DNA of 64,000 nucleotides from Acidimicrobiia bacterium (GTDB taxonomy: Bacteria > Actinomycetota > Acidimicrobiia > Acidimicrobiales > Aldehydirespiratoraceae), in the NCBI GenBank assembly GCA_022820805.1, contig JAJEEV010000033.1, positions 1-64,000 on the forward strand, written 5' to 3'. The notes below the pieces were generated by a model, which did no database searches, was not told the origin of the DNA, and saw nothing but the letters and a program-made list of their open reading frames with translations. Shown in pieces: positions 44,965-53,223 of this stretch. Made by a program: the position numbers and the translations under genes. Position 1 is the stretch's first letter; each line of letters starts with the position of its first letter.

Positions 44965-46505
44965 GCGGCCGATCCGAACAGCAGGCCCGAGGCTCGCTCC
45001 ACGCCCGGGTCGCGCTCCAGCGTCTCGGAGGTCTCGAGCATCCCGAGCATCGTGCGGCGGCGCAGGAAGTCGTCCATGGTCAGGATGTGCTCGTGGCGGG
45101 CCATCACCATCACCTCCGCGGCCGAGCAGTCCACCACCTCGCTGAGCGGCAGGCCGAGATCGGGTGACTCCTCCACCAGGTCGGCCACTTCCAGGGCCCG
45201 GCGGCCGTGGCGGCGCCAGAGCCTCGCAGCCGACAACTCGTCGATCCCGGCCCGGGCCGCACTGCGGTGGAATCGGGTCCGGACGCCTTCGGGCGGCTCG
45301 CCGAACCACGGCCGTTCCGGGCGTGTGGGGCTGAGGCCACAGGCACGCACCGCCGTGACCACTTCGTCGCCCACGTTGAGGCAGTCGCTGAGCTTGCCGC
45401 CGAGGATGGAGATCGTCCCCCGGTTCTCGTCGGCCTCCACCGCGTGGCGGCGCGACATCTCAGTCCAGTCGCGGTCGGTGCTCTCGCCCGCGCCGACCAC
45501 CAGCGGGCGGACCCCGCACCGGGAGGCGATCACGTCGGCGTCCCGCAGCGGTCGCGGCAGTCTCAGCCTGGCGTTGGCCTGCTCGAGCAGGAAGTCCCGG
45601 TCGTCGTCGGTGACCGATGTCTCGACGTCGTCGACTCGGGTGTCGGTTGTGCCGATCAGGGAGCGATGACCCATGGGGATGACGTAGAACAGTCTCCGGT
45701 CGTCGTCGAAGAAGGCGAGGATGCGGCCTGTCTCCGTCACGCTGGGCACGACTATGTGGGCTCCCTTGGAGAAGCACAGAGCCGAGCGCAGCGTGGCGCC
45801 CGTGAGGGCGGCCAGCTCGGCGGCCCGGGGGCCGGCGGCGTTCACCAGCACGCTGGCCGAGACGGAGTGGCTGGTTCCGGTCAGCCGGTCGGTGACTTCG
45901 GCGCGCCAGCCGCCCCCGACCCGTTCGGCACCGTCGAGGCGCAGCCGCGACACCGCTACGGCCCCGTTGTCGACGGCGTCGAGCAGCAGCTGGAGCACGA
46001 AACGGGAGTCGTTGTCGACGAGGAGGTAGTCGGAGTACTCGACCGCGCCCCGTACCCCCTCGGAGTCGACGGTGGGCTCGGCGCTCTCCAGCGCACGGGC
46101 CGACAGCCGCCGGGGCCGCCCGGTCGCGAACCGTCCCAGCGCCCAGTAGGCGTGCGCGCCGAGAGCGGCGTACGCGGGCGAGTACGGCGAGGTCGGGCCG
46201 AGCGCGGCCAGGAACCGGACCTCCTGGATCCGGCTGGCATAGGAGCGGGCCAGCAGGTTGCGCGACCGGCACAGGCCCGCGACCAGGCCGAGCTCGTAGG
46301 TCTGGAGGTACTTGAAGCCGCCCCACACGAGGTTGGACGACTCCTGGCTGACCCCCGACCCGAAGTCCTCGGACTCGATCAGGGCCACGCTCACCCCGTG
46401 GCGGGCCAGAGCCAGCGCGGATATCGCGCCGTTGATCCCCCCGCCGACGACGAGCACATCGTGGTCGCGTCCGGTTAGTCGCTCCAGGTGCTGGTCTCGG
46501 CTCAC
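44961..46505 (-). CDS. glpD: FAD-dependent glycerol-3-phosphate dehydrogenase
   Basis: Oxidises glycerol 3-phosphate to dihydroxyacetone phosphate at the membrane. 514 residues: FAD loop VLVVGGGINGAISAL, SQESSNLVWGGFKYLQ, and middle part FFDDDRRLFYVIPMGHRSLIGTTDTRV, all typical. The C-terminal helical domain (HGRRALEVADLV, EVMVMARHEHILTMDDFLRRRTMLG) is shared by GlpD/GlpA. GTG at 46505 taken as start; the ribosome site is weak. Stop overlaps glpK. Confidence 0.93.
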   Translation of the reverse strand: MSRDQHLERLTGRDHDVLVVGGGINGAISALALARHGVSVALIESEDFGSGVSQESSNLVWGGFKYLQTYELGLVAGLCRSRNLLARSYASRIQEVRFLAALGPTSPYSPAYAALGAHAYWALGRFATGRPRRLSARALESAEPTVDSEGVRGAVEYSDYLLVDNDSRFVLQLLLDAVDNGAVAVSRLRLDGAERVGGGWRAEVTDRLTGTSHSVSASVLVNAAGPRAAELAALTGATLRSALCFSKGAHIVVPSVTETGRILAFFDDDRRLFYVIPMGHRSLIGTTDTRVDDVETSVTDDDRDFLLEQANARLRLPRPLRDADVIASRCGVRPLVVGAGESTDRDWTEMSRRHAVEADENRGTISILGGKLSDCLNVGDEVVTAVRACGLSPTRPERPWFGEPPEGVRTRFHRSAARAGIDELSAARLWRRHGRRALEVADLVEESPDLGLPLSEVVDCSAAEVMVMARHEHILTMDDFLRRRTMLGMLETSETLERDPGVERASGLLFGSAA

Positions 46506-46531
46506 TGCTGCGTGCGGGACTGGGCCCGGAG

Positions 46532-47356
46532 TCACGGGTTGTCGAGGGCCCGGGGCGCGTCGGGGTCGGTGATCCACTCGGTCCAGGATCCGTCGTACAC
46601 GGCCACGTCGTCGTATCCGGCGATGGCGTAGGCCAGCGCGGTCCCGCAGGCGCCCACCCCGCCGCGGCAGTAGGCGATGGTGCTCTCGGGCGAGCAGGCG
46701 CCGGCCTCGGCCAGACGGCGGCGGGCCTCCTCGGGCTCGGTCCAGGTGCCGTCGGCGCCGGTGAACGTGATCCCGGGGGCCACGATGCTGCCCGGGATGG
46801 CGCCGCCGTCCTGTTGGCGGGCGCCGTCCATGCGCCCGTCGACCAGCCGGGTCGGTGTGCCCACCGCGGCCCGCATCTGCTGGTGGGTCACGTAGAGGTC
46901 CGGATTGAAGCGGGGCGTGAAGTGGGCCCGCGGGTGGCGGGGCACGGTGCTGGTGGTGGGTCGGCCCTCGGCCTGCCACTTGGTGATCCCGCCGTCGAGC
47001 ACGGCCACCTCGGTGTGGCCGTAGGTCCGCAGCGCCCACCAGACACGGGCCGCCACCGTCACGTGCTGGTCGTCGTAGACCACCACGAAGGTGTCGTCGC
47101 CGATGCCGCGGGACCCCATGGCCTCCGCGAAGCGCTCCGGGCCGGCCAGCATCCACAGGTCGGGGCGATCAGGGTCGGCGAGCTCGGTGTCCCAGCGGGC
47201 GTGGACCGCGCCCGGGATGTGGGCCTTGGCGTACTCGTCGTCGCCGTTGCGCATGTCGAAGGGGCGCAGGTACCAGCGGCAGTCCACGACCCTGACGCCG
47301 GGATCGTCGAGGTGCTCGGCCAGCCACTCGGTCGATACCAGGGGTGTGGCTCTCAT
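46532..47356 (-). CDS. Tandem-rhodanese sulfurtransferase
   Basis: 274 residues, two rhodanese domains as in thiosulfate or 3-mercaptopyruvate sulfurtransferases. First (inactive) domain starts LVSTEWLAEHLDDPGVRVVDCRWYL; the second carries the active Cys in IAYCRGGVGACGTALAY. The loop CRGGVGA differs from CRKGVTA (thiosulfate) and CGSGVTA (mercaptopyruvate), so the substrate is not decided. ATG 47356 chosen over an upstream frame because of family alignment at MRATPLVSTEWL. Confidence 0.88.
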   Translation of the reverse strand: MRATPLVSTEWLAEHLDDPGVRVVDCRWYLRPFDMRNGDDEYAKAHIPGAVHARWDTELADPDRPDLWMLAGPERFAEAMGSRGIGDDTFVVVYDDQHVTVAARVWWALRTYGHTEVAVLDGGITKWQAEGRPTTSTVPRHPRAHFTPRFNPDLYVTHQQMRAAVGTPTRLVDGRMDGARQQDGGAIPGSIVAPGITFTGADGTWTEPEEARRRLAEAGACSPESTIAYCRGGVGACGTALAYAIAGYDDVAVYDGSWTEWITDPDAPRALDNP

Positions 47357-47456
47357 GGGCTCCAGTCTCGCACTCCCTCGGGAATCTTGGGAGGTTTTGG
47401 CGCCTATTGCAAGAAATCGCAATGATTGCGGTACGGCGCGGTGCGGGGCGGCCCCG

Positions 47457-48473
47457 CTACGTGGCGACCACTGCGGGACGGACCTGGTCGGCGAGCAGGC
47501 GCACGCCCTCGTCGCGGTCGGGTCCGAACGTGTACCAGGCCAGCGGCAGGTCGAGCCCGGCCTCCTCGAAGGGGCCGAGACCCTCGATCACATCGTCGGG
47601 GGTCCCCGCCACCGCGAACACGTCCACCAGGCTGTCGCTGAGCACGGCCGCGCCGGCCTCCTCGCCGCCCTCGGCCACCGCGGCCCGCACCGCGGCCACC
47701 GCCTCGGGGTCGGCGCCGGCCTCGTCCACCACCACTCCCTCCACCCGAGCCAGGTAGTAGGCAAGCACCCCCTTGACCGCGTTGCGGGCCTCGGCGCGGT
47801 CGGGGCCGACGCTGGTGAGCACGTTGGCGCTCAGCAGCAGCTCGTCGACGCTGCGGCCGGCCCGGGCCGCGCCGGCCGCTAGTCGCTCCCGGGCCCAGCG
47901 GGTGTAGCCGACGCTGGTGATGGCACCGAGTTGGACGCCGTCGGCGAACTCGCCCGACACCTCCATCATCCGCCGGCTGACCGCGCCCACGTCCACGGGC
48001 ACCGGCAGCTTCGGTGGGCGGTCCAACCGGAGGCCCGGTGCGACCGAGAACGTGGTCGGCACGAAGTCGAGCTCGTCGCCGGACGTCAGGCACCGCACGG
48101 CCCGTACCGCTTCCACCGTGTTGGTGAGCGGCCGCCATCGGGGCGGGTCCATGCCGAAGCGTCTCACCGTCCATTCGGCTGCTCCCAGCCCGAAGCGCAG
48201 CCGCCCGGGCCCGATGTCGGCCAGCGTGGCCGCCTCCAGTGCCAGCAGCACCGGATGGTGGAACACCGGATTGGCCACACCGATCCGCACGGTGACGCGC
48301 TCGGTGGAGTGCAGCGCGGCGGCCGCCACCGCCGTTACCGAGTTGAACAGCCGGCTCTCGGGCAGCGACACCTCGTCGAAGCCGAGATCCTCGGCTGCGG
48401 CCACCACGGCTAGCGTGTCGGCGACGGGATCCTCGTTGGACAGCGACAGGCCTAGGCCCTGGAACCCGGACAT
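47457..48473 (-). CDS. LLM-class flavin/F420-dependent oxidoreductase
   Basis: 338 residues, luciferase-like barrel: AAEDLGFDEVSLPESRLFNSV, RVTVRIGVANPVFHHPVLLALEA, RLRFGLGAAEW, and C-terminal VAGTPDDVIEGLGPFEEAGLDLP. The pattern resembles F420-dependent reductases of actinobacteria (MER/FGD-like), but no cofactor residues can be assigned firmly. ATG 48473 is used; a frame to 48530 runs over the start region of the divergent gene. Upstream at 47406-47423 an ATTGC-8-GCAAT inverted repeat lies near its stop. Confidence 0.82.
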   Translation of the reverse strand: MSGFQGLGLSLSNEDPVADTLAVVAAAEDLGFDEVSLPESRLFNSVTAVAAAALHSTERVTVRIGVANPVFHHPVLLALEAATLADIGPGRLRFGLGAAEWTVRRFGMDPPRWRPLTNTVEAVRAVRCLTSGDELDFVPTTFSVAPGLRLDRPPKLPVPVDVGAVSRRMMEVSGEFADGVQLGAITSVGYTRWARERLAAGAARAGRSVDELLLSANVLTSVGPDRAEARNAVKGVLAYYLARVEGVVVDEAGADPEAVAAVRAAVAEGGEEAGAAVLSDSLVDVFAVAGTPDDVIEGLGPFEEAGLDLPLAWYTFGPDRDEGVRLLADQVRPAVVAT

Positions 48474-48508
48474 ATTCCTCACGATCGTCACGGCGATAGG
48501 AGCGGTGA

Positions 48509-49087
48509 ATGTGGATCTCCACGATTCCATATGAGGAGGCCGAGGGCGAGCTCAGGTCCCACTACGACCGCCAGGCGAGGGCGCTCGGCGAGCCGACGGA
48601 GATGACCATGGCCGGGTCGCTGCACCCGGCGCTGGTGGCCGCTCGCCTCGATCTCTATGCGGCCACGGAGAAGTGCCCGTCCCGGCTGACCGCCCACCAG
48701 CGCAACCTGATCAGCTTCGTGACCTCGGCCATCAACGGCACCGTGCACTGCATGAGCCAGGTGACCATCAAGCTGCGCCAGACCGGCCTCGACGGCGAGG
48801 CCATCGCCAAGCTGGCCGCCGATCCCGACTGCTTCGAGTCGTTGGGGCTGGGACCGGCCGACGCGGCCGTGGTCCGCTACGCGGTCAAGCTCACCCGCGC
48901 TCCAGGCTCGGTCACCGAAGGCGACGTGGAGGCTCTGCGGGCCGCGGGCTTCGACGACCTCGACATCATCGATGTCAACGCCCAGTGCGCTCACCTCAAC
49001 TACGTGAACCGGGTCGCCATGGGACTCGGCATCCACTCCGTCGTCGACCCCGACTTCCCCGCCTACTCCGCCATCCCCCAGTCCTAG
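48509..49087 (+). CDS. AhpD/carboxymuconolactone decarboxylase-like protein without the CxxC pair
   Basis: 192 residues, all-helical AhpD-like fold. The usual motif NGCxYCxxxH reads NGTVHCMSQVTIK: the first cysteine is Thr and only one Cys remains, so a peroxidase disulfide cycle cannot work as in AhpD. Surrounding helices (LTAHQRNLISFVTSAINGT, DLDIIDVNAQCAHLNYVNRVAMGLG) match the peroxidase-related subgroup. Divergent from the LLM oxidoreductase (35 bp apart). GGAG lies 6 bases before ATG. Function unknown. Confidence 0.8.
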   Translation: MWISTIPYEEAEGELRSHYDRQARALGEPTEMTMAGSLHPALVAARLDLYAATEKCPSRLTAHQRNLISFVTSAINGTVHCMSQVTIKLRQTGLDGEAIAKLAADPDCFESLGLGPADAAVVRYAVKLTRAPGSVTEGDVEALRAAGFDDLDIIDVNAQCAHLNYVNRVAMGLGIHSVVDPDFPAYSAIPQS

Positions 49088-49107
49088 GACCCCCAAGAGC
49101 GGGGGTC
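49088..49107. terminator. GC-rich hairpin between convergent genes
   Basis: GACCCCC (49088-49094) pairs with GGGGGTC (49101-49107), loop of 6. It directly follows the stop of the AhpD-like gene and faces the LLM gene ending at 49152, so it could serve both directions. No T-tract. Confidence 0.45.
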
Positions 49108-49109
49108 AG

Positions 49110-49150
49110 GGCCCGAGCGGCCCTGTGAGCGAAGCGAACGAAGAGCGGGA
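49110..49150 (-). repeat. Dispersed repeat family 2, copy 2 (inverted, partial)
   Basis: Read on the minus strand it matches the first about 40 bases of the 105-bp repeat (TCCCGCTCTT, GTTCGCTTCGCTCAC, GGGCCGCTCGGGCC) with two single-base insertions. Lies between convergent gene ends beside a hairpin. Confidence 0.7.
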
Positions 49151-49151
49151 A

Positions 49152-50078
49152 TCAGGCGGCGTCGAAGATCGCCGCGCCGGCCCGGATGTGGTCGGCCGCG
49201 GTCGCCTCGTCGTTCATGGGCAGCATGAAGATGTCGAAGCAGTCCCTCAGCTCGCCGATCCGCGCCGAGATCTTCGCCGGCGTGCCGGCCAGGCCGTAGC
49301 GGTCCACCAGAGCATCGGGCAGCAGCTTGGCCGCGTCGCCCATCCGGCCGGCCAGCATCAGGCGGCGAACCTCGGCGGTGGTCTCGTCGTCGAGGCCGTC
49401 GGCCGCCCGGACCTCAGCGGGAGCGTCGACGGCCATGTACGAGAAGTGAGGCAGCACCCGGCGCCGCTCGGTGGCGTTGTACGCCAGATAGGCCGACCAG
49501 GCGATCTCGGCGGAGCCCGCGGCCCGGATGCGGGCCGCGAAGGCGGGCAGCTCTCCAGGCGGCGCGGCCGACAGGATCACGCAGTCCGACCGCTCGGCCG
49601 CCAGCCGCTGGACCCTCGGTCCCCGGCCGGCCACGGCGATGGGCACCGGCGCCTCGGGCCGGAACCAGGGCAGGGACGCCTCCCCCACCGTCTCGCCGGC
49701 CAGCAGGCGCCGGTTGAGCTCGAACGTCTCCCGCAGCGCGGTGAAGGGACGCTCGGGGTCCATGCCGAGAGGCTTGAGCACCCGGCTGCCGCCCACCCCC
49801 AGGCCGTGCATCACCCGGCCAGGGGCCAGTTCGGCCAGGGTGGCTATGGCGGCCGCGGTGGCCACCGGGTGGCGGCTGAACGGGTTGGTGATGGCGGGCG
49901 CGACGGTCAGGCCGGTCGATTCGAGGATGGCTGTGAGCGCCACGTAGGTGTCCCGCTCGGTTCCCTCGTCGGCCACGTAGCAGGCCTCGGCGCCCAGCGA
50001 CTCTCCCAGGCGGGCCAACTCGACCAGCCGCCGCACCGGCTGGGTCGGCTCGAACCAGACTCCCCAGCGCACGCTCAC
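49152..50078 (-). CDS. LLM-class flavin/F420-dependent oxidoreductase
   Basis: 308 residues. Luciferase-like motifs: LGESLGAEACYVADEGTERDTYVALTAI, LTVAPAITNPFSRHPVATA, ELAPGRVMHGLGVGGS and VAGRGPRVQRLAAERSDCVI, which resemble F420-dependent methylenetetrahydromethanopterin-reductase-like proteins in actinobacteria. Starts ATG 50078, 34 bp after the phosphatidyltransferase gene. Substrate unknown. Confidence 0.82.
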   Translation of the reverse strand: MSVRWGVWFEPTQPVRRLVELARLGESLGAEACYVADEGTERDTYVALTAILESTGLTVAPAITNPFSRHPVATAAAIATLAELAPGRVMHGLGVGGSRVLKPLGMDPERPFTALRETFELNRRLLAGETVGEASLPWFRPEAPVPIAVAGRGPRVQRLAAERSDCVILSAAPPGELPAFAARIRAAGSAEIAWSAYLAYNATERRRVLPHFSYMAVDAPAEVRAADGLDDETTAEVRRLMLAGRMGDAAKLLPDALVDRYGLAGTPAKISARIGELRDCFDIFMLPMNDEATAADHIRAGAAIFDAA

Positions 50079-50112
50079 GGGGACGCCTCCGGTCTGAATC
50101 CTCTGGCTGTGG

Positions 50113-50712
50113 TCACGGCGTCTCCTCTCGCTCGGCCCGTCCCTGGCGCAGGGACTCGCGCCCCAACGGTATGTACTGCACTGCGGAGAGGTAGCTGTAG
50201 GCCAGCGAGGGCACCGCGCACACCCATCCGGCCACGCGGAATCCCTCCGCGATGGCGATGTCGGAGGCGCCTGCCAGCAGCAGCGGGAAGCAGAAGTAGA
50301 GCCCGAAGGTGGCGCACTTGCCCCACCAGGTGACGTCGATGGGCTTGGCCCCCAGCGACAGCAGCACCAGCCCCACGACGGCCACGATGCCCTCCCGGGC
50401 GAGGGTGAGCACCACCAGCCACCACGGAACCGACCCGTCGAACCCGACCGCGAACACCCCGGCCAGCAGCACCGCCCGATCAGTGATGGGGTCGAGCAGC
50501 TTGCCGACGTTGCTGACTGAGTTGAACCTCCGGGCCCACCAGCCGTCGACCCAGTCGGTGGCTCCCAGCGCGCCCCACAGCAGGGCCGCCGCCCAGCGGT
50601 CCTCCGCGCCGAACAGCAGCCACAGGAACCACGGGATGCAGGCCAGCCTGGCCGCCGAGATCAGGTTGGGGACGGTGAGGATCCGATCCTCGCCGCTGGT
50701 GGGCGATGCCAT
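50113..50712 (-). CDS. CDP-alcohol phosphatidyltransferase
   Basis: Integral membrane enzyme that transfers a phosphatidyl group from CDP-diacylglycerol to an alcohol. 199 residues with the full CDP-OH-P motif: Asp53, Asp56, Gly57, Ala60, Arg61, Gly70, Asp74, Asp78 (DWVDGWWARRFNSVSNVGKL then LDPITDR). Several hydrophobic helices follow. PgsA or cardiolipin-synthase (ClsC-like) functions are possible; the alcohol is not shown by sequence. ATG 50712 preferred to an extension to 50742 that runs into repeat-flanking DNA. Confidence 0.88.
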   Translation of the reverse strand: MASPTSGEDRILTVPNLISAARLACIPWFLWLLFGAEDRWAAALLWGALGATDWVDGWWARRFNSVSNVGKLLDPITDRAVLLAGVFAVGFDGSVPWWLVVLTLAREGIVAVVGLVLLSLGAKPIDVTWWGKCATFGLYFCFPLLLAGASDIAIAEGFRVAGWVCAVPSLAYSYLSAVQYIPLGRESLRQGRAEREETP

Positions 50713-50765
50713 GAGTCTCAGCGGCCGCACCGGCAGGTGCAAGTCCGTCGCGCGTCACTGGGGTC

Positions 50766-50870
50766 GCTCCCGCTCTTGTTCGCTTCGCTCACGGGCCGCT
50801 CGGGCCACGGCCTCGCTCGGTGCCTCGTGTACCTGCCCATGGGTCGCTCTCCATCCGCTCGGCCTCTCAG
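50766..50870 (+). repeat. Dispersed repeat family 2, copy 3 (105 bp)
   Basis: Full-length partner of 19736-19840, same orientation, identical for most of the first 53 bases (CGCTCTTGTTCGCTTCGCT, CTCACGGGCCGCTCGGGCC, ACGGCCTCGCTCG) and the last 17. Fills the space between the divergent phosphatidyltransferase and HIT genes, so it must contain or sit beside their promoters. Confidence 0.75.
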
Positions 50871-50884
50871 CCTACGATCAGCCG

Positions 50885-51295
50885 ATGCCCTCAATCTTCA
50901 CCCGGATCATCAACGGCGAGATTCCCGGCCGCTTCGTGTGGCGGGACGACGTGTGCGTGGCCTTCATGGATGTGCGGCCCCTCAACCGCGGCCACGTGCT
51001 GGTGGTGCCTGTCGCCGAGGTCGACCACTGGGTTGACCTCGACTCCGAGACGGTCGCTCATCTGATGGCGGTCGCCCACGGCGTGGCCGCGGCCCAGCGG
51101 GCGGCGGGGCTGGCGCCTGACCGTGTCGGCCTGATGATCGCGGGGTTCGAGGTTCCCCACGTCCACGTGCATGTGGTGCCGATCTCGACGATGGCCCACC
51201 TCGACTTCACCCAGGCCGACACCAGCCCCGACCCCGACGACCTCGACGCGGTGGCGAGCCTGCTGCGTGAGGAGCTGGCCGGCTCGGAGTCCTAG
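50885..51295 (+). CDS. HIT-family hydrolase
   Basis: 136-residue histidine-triad protein; nucleotide hydrolase or transferase. Triad HVHVHVV at residues 92-98 (catalytic His94-His96 region) and N-terminal SIFTRIINGEIPGRFVWRDD are typical of Hint-like members that remove amines or acyl groups from AMP. ATG 50885 starts just after repeat family 2; a long in-frame upstream extension is a shadow of the opposite gene. Stop overlaps by four bases the stop region of the convergent SRAP gene. Confidence 0.92.
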   Translation: MPSIFTRIINGEIPGRFVWRDDVCVAFMDVRPLNRGHVLVVPVAEVDHWVDLDSETVAHLMAVAHGVAAAQRAAGLAPDRVGLMIAGFEVPHVHVHVVPISTMAHLDFTQADTSPDPDDLDAVASLLREELAGSES

Positions 51296-52014
51296 CCGGT
51301 TCCGGTCTCGATCGGGGCGGCTTGCTCGATGAGGTGCGAGCCGTTGTTGCGGGCGTTGTTGACCTCGGTGGACACCGGATGCATCCGGATCAGTCCTGAG
51401 GGGGCCGGCACCAGCAGGCCGTCGACGGCCTCGGAGTCGTTGTTGGCGGGATCGAGCCAGAAGTCCCAGGCTCCCGGCGGCAGCACCACCGGCATCCGGT
51501 CATGGATCTCGGCCATGGCCTCGTTGGCCTCGCAGGTGATGATGGTGCACGAGTGCAGCTCCAGGGGCTCGCCGTCGTCGTCGAGGTTGTCGGCGTCGCG
51601 CCACTTCTCCCACAGGCCCGCGAACGCGAACGGCTCGCCGTCGGGACGGCTGATGAACATGGGCTGCTTGCGCTTGGAGCCCTCGAGGCGCTGCCACTCG
51701 TAGAAGCCGTCGGCGGGGATGATGCAGCGGCGGCGGCTGAGGGGCACCCGGAAGGCGTTCTTCTGGGCGACGGTCTCGCCCCGGGCGTTGATCATCCGGT
51801 TGCCGATCTTGGGGTCCTTGGCCCAGAACGGGACCAGCCCCCAATGCAGCGTGTCGAGGTTGCGGGCGCCGTCGCGTTCGCGCACCGCGTACACGGTCTG
51901 GGTGGGGGCGACGTTGTGGTTGGGCGACAGCGTGTGCTCGGTCGGCGGGGGCAGGGCGCCGAAGTACTTGGCCAACTCGTCGGGCGGGGTGGCCGACACG
52001 TAGCGACCGCACAT
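51292..52014 (-). CDS. SOS response-associated peptidase (SRAP/YedK family)
   Basis: Crosslinks to abasic sites in single-stranded DNA and shields them. 240 residues beginning MCGRY, with the essential Cys2 that becomes N-terminal after Met removal. Catalytic Glu106 in GFYEW and His171 in EIHDRMP complete the active site. VAPTQTVYAV, WGLVPFWAKD and NARGETV are also conserved. ATG at 52014 is fixed by the need for Cys2. Convergent with HIT; 11 bp after nitronate monooxygenase. Confidence 0.95.
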   Translation of the reverse strand: MCGRYVSATPPDELAKYFGALPPPTEHTLSPNHNVAPTQTVYAVRERDGARNLDTLHWGLVPFWAKDPKIGNRMINARGETVAQKNAFRVPLSRRRCIIPADGFYEWQRLEGSKRKQPMFISRPDGEPFAFAGLWEKWRDADNLDDDGEPLELHSCTIITCEANEAMAEIHDRMPVVLPPGAWDFWLDPANNDSEAVDGLLVPAPSGLIRMHPVSTEVNNARNNGSHLIEQAAPIETGTG

Positions 52015-52025
52015 GGAACCGGAAG

Positions 52026-53096
52026 CTAGCGGGGCTCGGTGGGAGCGAGCCGGTCCAGCGCGACGACGGCTTCGCCCACGATGCGCTCGATCAGCTCGGC
52101 GCACGTCGGGAGGTCCTCCACCACGCCCACGCACTGGCCGGTGGGCAGGATGCCGGCGTCGATGTCGCCGTCCACCATGGTGGCCCGGGTGAGCATGGGG
52201 GCGTTGGCGGCCATGGCTGTCTGGCTCCAGGTCAGTCGCTGGCTGCGGCGCATCGCCAGCCCCTCGCGCAGCATGGCCGCCATCGACATTCCGGTCAGGC
52301 CCCGGAAGCGCCAGGCATTGACGGCCGCCCTCACCAGGCGGGTGAGCCGGGCCGATTCCAGCGAGTCGACGAGGCCGGTGCGTATCACCCGCTGGGGCTT
52401 GCCGTCGATGCTGCTCGACACCACGGTGCCCGTCACCGGGGTGCCCAGGTACACCGACTTCACCGCGTCGGGCACCTTGGACTCGGCGGTGAGCAGGAAC
52501 CGGGTGCCCATGGCGACGCCGTCCGCGCCCCACGCCAGCGCCGCGGCCAGGCCCCGCCCGTCGTGGAACCCGCCCGCCGCGATCACTGGCACGTCCACCT
52601 CGTCGACGACCTGGGGCAGCAGCAGCGACGTCGGCACCGAGCCGGTGTGGCCTCCGCCCTCGCCTCCCTGGCACAGGACCGCATCCACACCGAGCTCGGC
52701 CATCTTGGCGGCATGGCGCCGCGCGCCCACGGTGGGCATCACCAGCACCCCGCCGTCTCGCAGGCGCCTCACCACCTCCGCCGGGGGCGGGCCGGCGAAG
52801 CTGGCCACCCGGGTGCCCGCTGCGATCAGCCGGTCAGCCCGGTCGGTCAGATCGACGGCGTCGGGGCGCAGGTTCACCCCGAAGGGCCGGTCGGTGCGGG
52901 ACCGGACCTCGGCCATCGCGGCGTCCATCTCGTCGATGGTCATGGTGGCCGAAGCCAGGATCCCGAGACCGCCCGCCTCCGCGGTGCCGGTCACCAGCGA
53001 CGGCCCGGCCACCCAGCCCATGCCGGTCTGCACGATCGGGTAAGAAACCCCGAACAGCTTCGTGGCCCGGGTCTGGAGCCTCCGGTCGACGAGCAC
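52026..53096 (-). CDS. Nitronate monooxygenase family protein
   Basis: 356 residues, FMN-dependent TIM barrel. YPIVQTGMGWVAGPSLV, VLCQGGEGGGHTG (phosphate-binding loop with the His region), PVIAAGGFHDGRGLAAALAWGADGVAMGTRF are class I/II nitronate monooxygenase signatures. Similar sequences also act as enoyl-ACP reductases (FabK), but the SRAP and acyl-CoA context does not decide. GTG start. Divergent from selD, with 127 bp between. Confidence 0.87.
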   Translation of the reverse strand: MLVDRRLQTRATKLFGVSYPIVQTGMGWVAGPSLVTGTAEAGGLGILASATMTIDEMDAAMAEVRSRTDRPFGVNLRPDAVDLTDRADRLIAAGTRVASFAGPPPAEVVRRLRDGGVLVMPTVGARRHAAKMAELGVDAVLCQGGEGGGHTGSVPTSLLLPQVVDEVDVPVIAAGGFHDGRGLAAALAWGADGVAMGTRFLLTAESKVPDAVKSVYLGTPVTGTVVSSSIDGKPQRVIRTGLVDSLESARLTRLVRAAVNAWRFRGLTGMSMAAMLREGLAMRRSQRLTWSQTAMAANAPMLTRATMVDGDIDAGILPTGQCVGVVEDLPTCAELIERIVGEAVVALDRLAPTEPR

Positions 53097-53223
53097 GGCT
53101 GCACCCTACCGGCCGCTCCCCTCCCGCTCGGCCGGCCCGGGCGCCGCCGTCACCGGCGCCTCGCGGCGGGCCGCCTATCCTGCGGATGTTCCTGCAACCG
53201 TCCGCAGCAAGGGGGTGATCGCG

